The position numbers and the translations under genes are program-made. This document shows positions 45,909-55,146 of a stretch of 64,000 nucleotides of DNA, piece after piece. Numbering within the stretch: the stretch's first letter is position 1; each line of letters opens with the position of its first letter. The notes beneath the pieces were generated by a model that did not search any database, had not been told where the DNA came from, and saw nothing but the letters and a program-made list of their open reading frames with translations. The stretch comes from Bacteroidales bacterium (GTDB taxonomy: Bacteria; Bacteroidota; Bacteroidia; Bacteroidales; Lentimicrobiaceae). Location of the stretch: the NCBI GenBank assembly GCA_016788045.1, contig JAEUTG010000044.1:62001-126000 (forward strand), given 5' to 3'.

Positions 45909-48900
45909 ATGAAAACATACGGCATTACCTTTTCAACAGTGATTCTATCCCTATTATTGGCAAGCCTGAGCATAAAAGCACAGCTGATAAATACTTATTC
46001 ATGCGGTAAAGAAGAAATTACTGCCTTTGCATATGCAAAAGATGCCGGGATCATTGCTCTTGGCAGCAAAACGAGGATAGAATTATTAAAAGCTGAAACC
46101 TTTCAGAAAATTTCTTCGCATGATCTGACTTCAGGGGTTACTTCTCTGGTAATCAATGCTGACGGTAGATTTCTTGTTTTCAGCAGCAGCAGCTCCGATA
46201 AGGCGCAAAACCTGATTTATTGGGATATTGAAAGGGGCAACAGGAGCCCGGTTCACCACAGCCATGATGACAGGATTGTAAGCATTGCTCTTAGTCCAGA
46301 CGGGAATTGGATGGCTACTGGGTCCAGAGATAAAACGATTAAGATTTTTGATACCCGCACCCTGAATGAAATCTATACCCTTTTAGGACATAATGGCGAA
46401 GTAACATCACTGTGTTTTAGTTCAGATAGCAAGTTTCTTATTTCAGGGAGCAAAGATCGGACTATGATATTGTGGGATTTTATGAAAGGTGTTGATCTTC
46501 ATCAATATATAGGTCATTCCAAAAAAGTAAATTCAGTTGCTTTTAGTCATGATTCGAGATTGCTTGCCAGCGCCAGTGATGATAAAACAATCAGAATATG
46601 GGAAGCTGATAATCCTGAAAAGTCCGTTTCCATCCTGAATTCAGTAACAGCTGTTACTTCAGTAGAATTTACTCCTGATGGACGATTTCTGGGGAGCGCA
46701 ATGGAAGATAATCAGTTTTATATCTGGAAATTAAAAGACAATAGTCTTGTTGATCTGAACCTTGGGAATGGAGTTCAGCATACCGATATAATCAGGTATC
46801 TCAAATTTGCAGACAATGGAAAGTTATATACTTGTGCTGATGATCATTCGGTTAAATATTGGAACTGGGGATTTCCCATTCTTGCTATTAGTAACTTCAG
46901 AATAGAAGATGCGAATGGCAATTATAAAATTGAAGGGACTGAAAAAGTCAGTATTTTATTCGATCTTGAAAATTCAGGCGATGGTGATGCCCTGAAAATG
47001 AGATTTAATATAAATGAAATCAGAAAGATTGATGGGTTGGACTTTCCTTCTACCCATTACATTGAAGAGATTCCTGCCCGTTCAAAACAAATTGTTGAGA
47101 TTAAAATCAATCCGGGAGCCCGGTTAAAAAACTCAATAGCACTTTTTAGTTTCGAAGATTTCAGGATTTTTAACAATATGCCATTTCTTTTGAATGACAC
47201 GACATTCAGGGTTGAAACGATTGCGGCACCACAGTTGGTAGTTGATACTGTGATGTTTATTTACAGTGACACCAGCCAGGTACTTACAGGCAAGCAAAAC
47301 GGGAGATTCAAGCTGGAGATTCGCAACATCGGGGTTGGAATTGCTAAAAACGTTGAAGTCAATGCTACCTCCGATAAATCATTCGATGAGTTGGAATATG
47401 AAAGTCATACCGGATTTGGCCATATCGCACCTATGGCTTCACAGGTGCTGTACATTCCAGTCAAAGCCACTGCAAAAGCTGAAAATGGACAAGCTGATTT
47501 CAGTTTCAGAGTTACAGAAGCATCAGGAATTTCAACTGTTGAAGGTAAACTGACAATTAAACTACGGAAATACGAGCCGACGCTGATCGAAGAAATCAGA
47601 CAAATTGTTGAAAGCAGAATTAATGAATGGCAGAAGAAAGGGAAATGGGAACAAACCGAAGAATACAAGAATAGGGTTACAGAAAAAACACGTGAAAACC
47701 AGATCGTATTATACACACAACATACCATTGATTCTCTGGTAAAAAAGGACTTAAACTGGTCGTTGGCAGTAAATGATTATGATGCAGATAATGAAAGTTT
47801 TAAAATCAGTATCCCGAAATTCGATCCGGTTTACCTCAAAGTCCCCCGTGCAGAAGCGCCTGAATTTGATAAAAAATTCAAACAGCTGAAGATCGGTGAT
47901 ATTTCCTATACAGTTTCAGATAACATGAAAAACTTCGCATTTCTTCACTTTGAACTGATCGACACGCTTGCACAAAATAAGAGTTACCTTTTCAACAGCA
48001 CTGAATCCATTGCTTTCAATACCCGCGTATTTAATTTCAATTTTGATCCCATCAATGTAAATATTGCAACCAATTCAACCAATACCAATTCAGGCGAAGT
48101 AATTAACTACAGCCTGGGCAAATCGGATGTGGATGTGAACATTCCGGAGATAGCCGTAGAGAAACCCAATGTTTTTGCAGTGGTGATTGGCAATGAAGAC
48201 TATAGTAGCCGCCAGAAAGGCCTGAATACAGAGGTCAATGTAGATTATGCCATCAATGATGCTGTGAGTTTTAAGACCTATCTGGCAAGTACTTACGGAA
48301 TACCCGATGAGAATATAAAGCTTTATACCAACGCGACCGCTGCTGAAATTGACCGTGGAATAAAATGGCTGAAAAGCCTGGCTGAAAGCCGCAAAGGAGA
48401 AGCAGAACTGGTATTTTACTTTTCTGGCCATGGTCTTCCCGATGAACAAACCAGGGAAGGCTACATCATGCCGGTTGATGTAACCGGCACCGACATCCAG
48501 TTTGCCATTAAACTTAGCTACCTGTATGCTGAACTGTCAAAATATCCTTCGAAAAAAGTAACGGTTATTCTTGATGCCTGTTTCTCAGGTGGAGGCCGCA
48601 CACAGGGACTTATGGCAATGAAAGGCGCTAAAGTTAAGCCCAGGGAAGAGTCAATCAGCAGCAACATGGTTGTATTTACTTCATCTTCCGGGGATGAGTC
48701 ATCGGGCTTCTACAGAGAAAAACAGCATGGATTGTTCACCTATTACCTGCTGAAGAAAATTCAGGAAACCAAAGGAGAAGTTGACTACCAGAGCCTCATT
48801 GATTACCTTAAAGAGAAAGTGAATGTTCAATCATTGATATCGAATTTTAAAAATCAGAATCCTCAGCTTATTATTAGCAGTGATTTTACCAAGCCATTAA

Positions 48901-48932
48901 ACATGGTACGCTTAGGGTCTGAAAATGAATAA
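45909..48932 (+). CDS. Exported WD40-caspase fusion protein
   Basis: A 1007-residue protein with a signal peptide (ending SIKAQ). Seven or so WD40 repeats occupy ~30-320 (ALSPDGNWMATGSRDKTIKI; SFSSDSKFLISGSKDRTMIL; ASASDDKTIRIW). Two CARDB-like domains follow, the first starting with DANGNYKIEGTE, then a ~190-residue module (VESRINEWQKKGKWEQTEEY ... YDADNESFKISI) shared with the TPR-caspase. After a DVNIPEI linker comes the caspase domain (VFAVVIGNEDYSS) with H841 in YFSGHGLP and C891 in ILDACFSG. The propeller probably senses a ligand and the protease responds; all catalytic residues are intact. Confidence 0.9.
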   Translation: MKTYGITFSTVILSLLLASLSIKAQLINTYSCGKEEITAFAYAKDAGIIALGSKTRIELLKAETFQKISSHDLTSGVTSLVINADGRFLVFSSSSSDKAQNLIYWDIERGNRSPVHHSHDDRIVSIALSPDGNWMATGSRDKTIKIFDTRTLNEIYTLLGHNGEVTSLCFSSDSKFLISGSKDRTMILWDFMKGVDLHQYIGHSKKVNSVAFSHDSRLLASASDDKTIRIWEADNPEKSVSILNSVTAVTSVEFTPDGRFLGSAMEDNQFYIWKLKDNSLVDLNLGNGVQHTDIIRYLKFADNGKLYTCADDHSVKYWNWGFPILAISNFRIEDANGNYKIEGTEKVSILFDLENSGDGDALKMRFNINEIRKIDGLDFPSTHYIEEIPARSKQIVEIKINPGARLKNSIALFSFEDFRIFNNMPFLLNDTTFRVETIAAPQLVVDTVMFIYSDTSQVLTGKQNGRFKLEIRNIGVGIAKNVEVNATSDKSFDELEYESHTGFGHIAPMASQVLYIPVKATAKAENGQADFSFRVTEASGISTVEGKLTIKLRKYEPTLIEEIRQIVESRINEWQKKGKWEQTEEYKNRVTEKTRENQIVLYTQHTIDSLVKKDLNWSLAVNDYDADNESFKISIPKFDPVYLKVPRAEAPEFDKKFKQLKIGDISYTVSDNMKNFAFLHFELIDTLAQNKSYLFNSTESIAFNTRVFNFNFDPINVNIATNSTNTNSGEVINYSLGKSDVDVNIPEIAVEKPNVFAVVIGNEDYSSRQKGLNTEVNVDYAINDAVSFKTYLASTYGIPDENIKLYTNATAAEIDRGIKWLKSLAESRKGEAELVFYFSGHGLPDEQTREGYIMPVDVTGTDIQFAIKLSYLYAELSKYPSKKVTVILDACFSGGGRTQGLMAMKGAKVKPREESISSNMVVFTSSSGDESSGFYREKQHGLFTYYLLKKIQETKGEVDYQSLIDYLKEKVNVQSLISNFKNQNPQLIISSDFTKPLNMVRLGSENE

Positions 48933-48951
48933 TGTAATGATATCCGGTCTG

Positions 48952-49911
48952 ATGAAAACCAAGAACGTGTATTTCTGGCTTTTAATATTTCTAAGCTATT
49001 CAGGATTTGCCCAGAAGGCATCTAATATTAAATATCAGTTTTTGAGTGACAATATGCTGATCACCTATGATCTTGAGGGCAATCCTGGCACTGTGTGGCG
49101 GATTGATTTATATCTCAGCGAAAACAATGGTGTCTCCTGGAGCCGTCCCCTAAAAATGGTGAAAGGTGATGTCGGGGATTCTGTTCCTCCTGGTCCTGGT
49201 AAAAAGATCTATTGGGATCGCTATGCAGAAGGCAAAGAAATATTGAAAAATTTCTCATTTCTGGTTGTTGCTTCACCTGATATTTTTTATTCAGCAAATT
49301 CTGGTGAGTTTCCGGATACAAGAACAGGACGATTGTACAAATGGGTCAGGATCGGTGGCAAAATATGGATGGCCGAGAACCTTGATTTTGGTTTGATGAT
49401 TCCTGGTAAAACACCTCAAATGGACGATAATGTCGTAGAAAAATACTGTTACAACGATCAGGAAATCAATTGCCAGACATTTGGAGGGCTTTACCGGTGG
49501 AATGAAATGACAACAAACGAAGCTGGGAAAAAGAGTTCTGTGATTCAAGGTATTTGTCCTGAAAACTGGCATATTCCAACAGACCTTGAATGGGAAGAAA
49601 TGATCTTTTTCCTGGGCGGGAGAAAACAAGCCTATGGAAGGATAAGAAGTTACAGCAGCAAATACTGGAATACGCAGTCGAAAGGCATTACCAATGACAC
49701 TGGCCTGGCTGTTCTTCCTGGAGGATTTGCAACTCCGGATACTATAAAACCCTGTTTTAAGAGTATAAAAGATGAAGCATATTTCTGGACTTCATCTGAA
49801 AGAGATCAGAACAATGCTTATGCCATTGGTTTGGGGAGTATTTTTCTTGAAGTATATACCTTAACCGGTGATAAGGCAAACGCCTACAGTGTAAGGTGCG
49901 TGAGAGACTGA
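48952..49911 (+). CDS. Exported FISUMP-domain protein paired with the WD40-caspase
   Basis: About 319 residues from ATG 48952 (MKTKNVYFWLLIFLSYSGFAQ gives a good signal peptide; 48925 would overlap the caspase gene by 8 bp). Residues ~20-110 are the shared N-terminal beta domain (SNIKYQFLSDNMLITYDLEG; GKKIYWDRY). The rest is a canonical FISUMP domain: KIWMAENLDFG, YKWVRIGG, GGLYRWNEM, GICPENWHIPTDLEWEEM, AYFWTSSERDQNNAY, YSVRCVRD. The start is within ~20 bp of the caspase stop, so the two are co-expressed. It has no lipobox, so it may be periplasmic or secreted. Confidence 0.85.
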   Translation: MKTKNVYFWLLIFLSYSGFAQKASNIKYQFLSDNMLITYDLEGNPGTVWRIDLYLSENNGVSWSRPLKMVKGDVGDSVPPGPGKKIYWDRYAEGKEILKNFSFLVVASPDIFYSANSGEFPDTRTGRLYKWVRIGGKIWMAENLDFGLMIPGKTPQMDDNVVEKYCYNDQEINCQTFGGLYRWNEMTTNEAGKKSSVIQGICPENWHIPTDLEWEEMIFFLGGRKQAYGRIRSYSSKYWNTQSKGITNDTGLAVLPGGFATPDTIKPCFKSIKDEAYFWTSSERDQNNAYAIGLGSIFLEVYTLTGDKANAYSVRCVRD

Positions 49912-49974
49912 AGGGTATTGAATAGCAGGCGCCGGTTAAGTATAAATGCGAACCCTGAATTCCTGCTTTTCACT

Positions 49975-50370
49975 ACACTCTGTAAAATAGCAACAGTTAA
50001 ACAGGAAAATAAAAAAAATCTGCAGCTCTTTGTGGCAAAACTCTGGTATGCTGTGTAATGAAAAAAGTTTCACAGTGCTACACTGAGATCTCACAGCCCA
50101 GCCTGTCAGCAGATTGGGTTACAGAGAGACCAGAATTTCGGCAGAACCGGGAATAGATAAAAAACTCTGTGGTTCTCCGTGCCTCCTCTGTGGTGCTCTG
50201 TGTAATAAAAATAGTTACGCAAAGCTACACTGAGATCTCACAAACCTGCCTGTTGGCAGACAGGGTTACACAGAGGCTAAAAACCTGGTAGTATCCGGGA
50301 ATAGATAAAAAACTCTGTGGCTCTCTGTGCCTTCTCTGTGGTCCTCTGTGTAATAAAAAAAGTTTCACAA
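49975..50370. repeat. CTCTGTG/CACAGAG repeat block
   Basis: Three degenerate units of the same family as at 42.6 kb (ACTCTGTGGTTCTCCGTGCC, GTGTAATAAAAA, GTTTCACARWGYTACACTGAG, AACCTGGTAGTATCCGGGAA), each with a nested CCTGCCTGTTGGCAGACAGG-type palindrome or its decayed form (50101, 50246). The whole 49.91-50.57 kb gap otherwise holds no gene I can support. Confidence 0.8.
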
Positions 50371-50574
50371 AGTCATGATTCCATGTTTTTGCTGAATTCC
50401 GAAATAAAGTCATATTCATAAAGTTTTTACCTTTATTGTCAATTAAACGAATACTTACATTGTAAGTTGAGTAATAGACTAAAAAATATTCACAGGGCTT
50501 TTTTGCTGGCATTTACCTGCAAATCAAAGTTTAAAATTTCTCTCTAAAATTATTGGAACTAAACTATTAATGAA

Positions 50575-52392
50575 ATGAATATCAGATTCTTACTTATAGC
50601 TTTTTCCCTCTCCTTCTATGGATCGTTGTTTTCACAAACAGCCGAAACATATTTCGAATCCGCCATGGTTGAATACAACAAAAAAAATTATAGCAGATCC
50701 ATTGAATTGCTGGGCAAAGCAATAGACCTTGCACAGGGAAACAAATTCAAATTACATTACCTGTATTATTGGAAGGGTAATTGTAGGTTTTACAATAATG
50801 ATGAAATTCCCTTGATTCTGGATGACCTTAATAAATCGGTTGCACTAAAACAAGACAACTACCTGGCTCATGTCATGTTAGCATTCACTTATGTTAGGGC
50901 AAAACAATCAGAAATGGCCTGCCAGCACCTGGAAAATGCCTTTCAAATGGGATATAAAAATGACAGTATCTGCTTCAATGAAGAAGTTGCTGATTTGAGG
51001 GGCTCTCTTTGCTTTAACGAACTCTTAACCAAATATAATCTGGTTAAATTTTCTTATTTTCTTGAAATAATCAAAGGGGTCGTTGAAAACAGAATCAATT
51101 CCTGGCAGAGAAAGGGTAAGTTTGAAAAGACTATTGATTACCAGATCAGGGTTACGGAAAATACACGGAATTTATTAATACAGCAATACACAAAGCAGGT
51201 GCTCGACAGCATCGCATTGTCTCAGATCAGTTTATCTGAAGTACAGAACGAGTACGATGCAGACAATGAGGCGTTCAGGATTCAATTCAAAGGTCAGGAG
51301 CCGATCATACTGAAAGTGCCCATTGATGAAGCAAAGAATTTTGATCTGAATTTTAATCGACTCAAGTATTCTAATCCTGAGTTTACCCTTGCTGGAGATA
51401 AATTCTATTTATTGCATTTGGAAATTTCTAATCCGGGAAACAACAAATCCTATATTTACGATAGTCAGGATGTAGTTGCATTTTCTTCTACCCAGCTCAA
51501 CCTGAATTTTGATGAAATCAACTTCTCTATCCCTGAAGATAAATACCGGATTGCAAGCAATCAGAATACTTCAACCAATGTGATTACCATCGGGAAGTCA
51601 GATACGGATATCAATATCCCTGTTAACCCGCTCAGAAACGAGCATACCTTCGCACTGATCATCGGCAATGAAGACTACACCGGTTATCAACCCGATTTGA
51701 ATACTGAAGTGAATGTTGCTTATGCCAGAAATGATGCCCGTGTTTTTGCTGAATATACGCAAAAAACCCTTGGAATCCCGGAAGAAAACATCAAGGTTTT
51801 GTATGATGCCATCGGTTCTGTTATGAAAAGAGAAATAGAAAGGGTGATCAGGATGGCCCAGATGACACATGGTGAAGTTCTTTTCTATTATGCAGGCCAC
51901 GGATTTCCCGATGAAGTTACAAAAGAGGCTTACATCATGCCCGTTGATATAACCGGATCAAATGTCAGGGATGGTATCAGGCTGGGCAAATTGTATGAAC
52001 AATTATCGGATACCCTGATTAACAAGGCAACGGTTTTTCTGGATGCATGTTTCAGCGGTGGAGGCAGAAGTCAGGGATTACTGGCAGCCAGGGGTGTACG
52101 CATAAAACCAGCAACTCCTGAAATAGCCGGTAACCTGGTCGTTTTTGCCGCCACCAGTGAGGACCAGGTATCTATGCCCTATCATGAAAAGCAGCATGGG
52201 ATGTTTACCTACTTTCTTCTGAAAAAACTTCAGGAAACACGGGGTAACCTGAATTACAAAGAATTGTCGGACTACCTTAAAGAACAGGTTCCGCTTAACG
52301 CAATAAAAGTTAACTATAAAGAGCAAATGCCCACACTTATGGTAAGCCCTGATCTCATTGATTCTCTTGGAAACATCCAATTGCTGAAATAA
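50575..52392 (+). CDS. Exported TPR-caspase fusion protein
   Basis: A 605-residue protein with a signal peptide (MNIRFLLIAFSLSFYGSLFSQ). TPR-like helices span ~22-150 (AETYFESAMVEYNKKNYSRS; YYWKGNCRFYNNDEIP; AHVMLAFTYVRAKQSEMA). The next ~190 residues repeat the module of the WD40-caspase (VVENRINSWQRKGKFEKT; YDADNEAFRI), with a DINIPVN linker. The caspase domain begins HTFALIIGNEDYTG, with H442 in YYAGHGFP and C492 in FLDACFSGGGR. Only 7 bp separate its stop from the next coding region, pointing to an operon with the following caspase gene. Confidence 0.9.
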   Translation: MNIRFLLIAFSLSFYGSLFSQTAETYFESAMVEYNKKNYSRSIELLGKAIDLAQGNKFKLHYLYYWKGNCRFYNNDEIPLILDDLNKSVALKQDNYLAHVMLAFTYVRAKQSEMACQHLENAFQMGYKNDSICFNEEVADLRGSLCFNELLTKYNLVKFSYFLEIIKGVVENRINSWQRKGKFEKTIDYQIRVTENTRNLLIQQYTKQVLDSIALSQISLSEVQNEYDADNEAFRIQFKGQEPIILKVPIDEAKNFDLNFNRLKYSNPEFTLAGDKFYLLHLEISNPGNNKSYIYDSQDVVAFSSTQLNLNFDEINFSIPEDKYRIASNQNTSTNVITIGKSDTDINIPVNPLRNEHTFALIIGNEDYTGYQPDLNTEVNVAYARNDARVFAEYTQKTLGIPEENIKVLYDAIGSVMKREIERVIRMAQMTHGEVLFYYAGHGFPDEVTKEAYIMPVDITGSNVRDGIRLGKLYEQLSDTLINKATVFLDACFSGGGRSQGLLAARGVRIKPATPEIAGNLVVFAATSEDQVSMPYHEKQHGMFTYFLLKKLQETRGNLNYKELSDYLKEQVPLNAIKVNYKEQMPTLMVSPDLIDSLGNIQLLK

Positions 52393-52471
52393 TTACATTT
52401 TGAACTATGGGTTACCCTCCCCTGCAAGGGTAAACCAAAATCAATACCTCATTTTGAATAAACAAGAAAAC

Positions 52472-54157
52472 ATGAAACGCACGTTAATCCTATTTTTCAT
52501 TGGAACAATGCTGTGTCATGGCATTTACAGCCAACAGGTAGTCACCGCTGTAAGCGAATCAAAATTTGTTAATATCACGAAAGACCCGCCCAAACCACCT
52601 TACCTGGAGATCGAACAGAACTCCATTGAGTTCACCGATGCAAACGGTAACCGGAAAATAGATGCCAATGAATCGTGCACCATCCGGTTTAAGTTAATCA
52701 ACAGTGGTCTGGGCGCAGGAATGGGAATGAAGGTGGCTGCGCGGGAAACTTCCGGAATGACAGGGTTGACTTTTAATACGGAAACTTCACTTTCCACCCT
52801 TGACGTCGGTAATTCAGTTGTTGTTGAACTTCCTGTAACCGGTCAAATGAGCATCCCGAATGGGAAAGCAGTATTTTCAATAAAAATTAACGAGGCCAAT
52901 GGGTTTGGCACCGATCCGGTAGTGGTTGAAATACCGACTCAAGCCTTTCTGGCACCAAAACTTGCTGTTGTTGACTCCAAAGTAAGCAGCCAGTCCACAT
53001 CGGTTTTGCAGAAAAAGAAACCATTTGACCTTGAAGTCCTGGTACAAAATACGGGGCAGGGTGAAGCCAACGATGTAAATGTTGAACTGGTTATGCCTGC
53101 CAATGTTTATTGCCTGTCAGCCAACGAAAACCATTCAGCCGGAAAACTTGCGCCCGGTGAAATGGTCGTCATCAGTTACAACCTGGTTACTACCAATGAA
53201 TACACCTCCGAATCCTTACCCTTTACAGTGAAATTAAGGGAGAAATACGGACGGTATGCTGAAAACAAATCCATACAGCTCAGCATGAACCAACCGGTGA
53301 ACAATGTTAAACTTACCATTGAGGGTAAAGAAGAGAAAACGACCGAGATTGTGGTGGGTTCCCTGGTTTCATCTGTAGACAAAAACATACCGGTGAACAA
53401 GGTTAAAAACCCAAACCGCATCGCCCTGATTATCGGAAACGAGAACTATTCAAACACCCTGAATGCAGAAGTCAATGTGGATTATGCCCGTCACGATGCC
53501 GGTGTTTTCAGGGATTATTCGGAATCACTGCTGGGCCTGTTGCCCGAAAACATCTTTTTCCTTACGGATGCCACTGCCGGTAAAATGGAGCGTGAAATAG
53601 ACCGGGTCACTGAACTTGTGAGGCGCATCGGTACAGATGCCGAGCTGATCTTTTATTACGCCGGACATGGATATCCGGATGAGGTGAGTAAAATCCCCTA
53701 CCTGATACCGGTTGATGTGGATGCGACCAACCTGGCTTCCGCGATCAGGCTTTCGGAAGTATACGCTAAATTTGGTTCAACTGAAGCAGCCCGTATCACG
53801 GTGTTTCTCGATGCCTGTTTTTCGGGCGGCGGGCGAGACCAGGGCTTACTGGCTGCAAGAAGTGCAAGGGTAAGGCCTCAGCAGGCAGTCATCATGGGCA
53901 ATATGGTGGTATTCTCTGCTTCAAGCGGTGAGCAGTCGGCGTTGCCCTACGAACAGGAGAAGCACGGAATGTTTACCTTTTTTTTGCTGAAAAAGCTGCA
54001 GGAAAGCGCCGGCCAACTAAGCTATGAACAATTGCACAATTACCTGAAAACCAGCGTCGGCCAGGAATCGCTGCGCAGAAATGGAAAGCCACAGGACCCG
54101 GAAGTTCTGGTGAGCCCTGAGGTTGAAGAGACCTGGCGTAATTGGAGTTTTAAGTAA
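52472..54157 (+). CDS. Exported caspase-family protease with CARDB-like domains
   Basis: About 561 residues from ATG 52472, chosen for the signal peptide (MKRTLILFFIGTMLCHGIYSQ); the longer frame from 52400 puts 24 residues before it. It has two CARDB/Ig-like domains; the first opens with a calcium-loop-like DANGNRKIDANE and the second with FDLEVLVQNTGQGEAND. A DKNIPVN linker leads to the caspase domain RIALIIGNENYSN, with H399 in YYAGHGYP and C449 in FLDACFSGGGR. It is the closest architectural relative of the first caspase (31.2 kb), but its catalytic domain is closer to the TPR and WD40 versions. A FISUMP gene follows 14 bp downstream. Confidence 0.9.
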   Translation: MKRTLILFFIGTMLCHGIYSQQVVTAVSESKFVNITKDPPKPPYLEIEQNSIEFTDANGNRKIDANESCTIRFKLINSGLGAGMGMKVAARETSGMTGLTFNTETSLSTLDVGNSVVVELPVTGQMSIPNGKAVFSIKINEANGFGTDPVVVEIPTQAFLAPKLAVVDSKVSSQSTSVLQKKKPFDLEVLVQNTGQGEANDVNVELVMPANVYCLSANENHSAGKLAPGEMVVISYNLVTTNEYTSESLPFTVKLREKYGRYAENKSIQLSMNQPVNNVKLTIEGKEEKTTEIVVGSLVSSVDKNIPVNKVKNPNRIALIIGNENYSNTLNAEVNVDYARHDAGVFRDYSESLLGLLPENIFFLTDATAGKMEREIDRVTELVRRIGTDAELIFYYAGHGYPDEVSKIPYLIPVDVDATNLASAIRLSEVYAKFGSTEAARITVFLDACFSGGGRDQGLLAARSARVRPQQAVIMGNMVVFSASSGEQSALPYEQEKHGMFTFFLLKKLQESAGQLSYEQLHNYLKTSVGQESLRRNGKPQDPEVLVSPEVEETWRNWSFK

Positions 54158-54171
54158 TCAACCACCCGATA

Positions 54172-55110
54172 ATGAAACAGATTCTGATCGTTTTTTTATT
54201 ATCACTTACCCTGAATTGGATATCCATTGCCCAATCAGTTTCAAACCTTCGTTTTGAGCAATCCGGAAAAATGATTGAGGTTTTCTATGATCTTGCAGGT
54301 AAAGTAGATGAAACCTTTACGGTTAAGTTGTTCTGCAGCCAGGATGGGGGAAAAACCTGGGGTACGGCCCTGAAATATGTTACAGGCGCTGTGGGCGAAA
54401 ACGTAGCACAAGGTTATGGAAAAAAAATAAGCTGGGATGTGTTAAAAGAGAGAGATAAACTGATGGGAGAAATTAATTTTAAGATTGAGGCAACATCCAG
54501 GTCTTATTGTCAAAGATTTATAGTCACTCATAATGCTGGCTCAGTTGCTCCGGTTACGAAAACGGTTACTTACGCGGTTGTAGAAACCGACCTTAGTGGA
54601 GCGAAAAAATGCTGGATTACCCAAAATCTCGGAGCTGACCGCCAGGCGACCTCTGCCACCGATGCTACCGAACCCTCCGCCGGCTGGTACTGGCAGTTTA
54701 ACCGAAAACAAGGGTATAAACACGATGGCACCACCCGAAAGCCCAATACAACGTGGATTTCGACTATCAGCGAAAACAGCGACTGGCTACCGGCCAACGA
54801 CCCCTGCACCTTGCTGCTGGGCAGCGGCTGGCGACTTCCTACAGGAACAGAATGGGATATTGCACAAGCAACAAGTGGTTGGACAAATTACAATGAAACT
54901 TATACATCAGTTTTAAAATTACATGCTGGAGGTCGCCTTTACGAAGAAGATGGTTCGCTGAGCAACCGAGGTTCTTTCGGCTTCTGCTGGAGTAGTTCAG
55001 AGTACAATGCGAATGGCAGCCGATACTTGATCTTCAACGTTGGCAGCGTCGATGTGAACGATTACTTTAGCAAGGCTTATGGATTCTCAGCTCGTTGCCT
55101 CAGAAATTAA
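54172..55110 (+). CDS. Exported FISUMP-domain protein paired with a caspase
   Basis: A 312-residue protein with a signal peptide (MKQILIVFLLSLTLNWISIAQ). The shared N-terminal beta domain is at ~22-112 (VSNLRFEQSGKMIEVFYDLA; SQDGGKTWGTALKYVTG; GKKISWDVLKERDK). The FISUMP domain follows (VTHNAGSVAPVTKTV; KCWITQNLGADRQATS; GWYWQFNRKQGYKHDG; GSGWRLPTGTEW; FSARCLRN). Its FISUMP DNA is close to those of the lipoproteins at 35.7 and 41.1 kb, while the last loop (SSSEYNANGSRYLIFNVGS) is unlike them. It is the middle gene of a caspase-FISUMP-TonB set. Confidence 0.87.
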   Translation: MKQILIVFLLSLTLNWISIAQSVSNLRFEQSGKMIEVFYDLAGKVDETFTVKLFCSQDGGKTWGTALKYVTGAVGENVAQGYGKKISWDVLKERDKLMGEINFKIEATSRSYCQRFIVTHNAGSVAPVTKTVTYAVVETDLSGAKKCWITQNLGADRQATSATDATEPSAGWYWQFNRKQGYKHDGTTRKPNTTWISTISENSDWLPANDPCTLLLGSGWRLPTGTEWDIAQATSGWTNYNETYTSVLKLHAGGRLYEEDGSLSNRGSFGFCWSSSEYNANGSRYLIFNVGSVDVNDYFSKAYGFSARCLRN

Positions 55111-55146
55111 GGATAAAATAAAAACGAATTAAATTTTGATTGCCTG

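Noticed and set aside
52400..52471. Upstream start for the fourth caspase
   Set aside because: The 24 extra residues are polar and precede a complete signal peptide at 52472.
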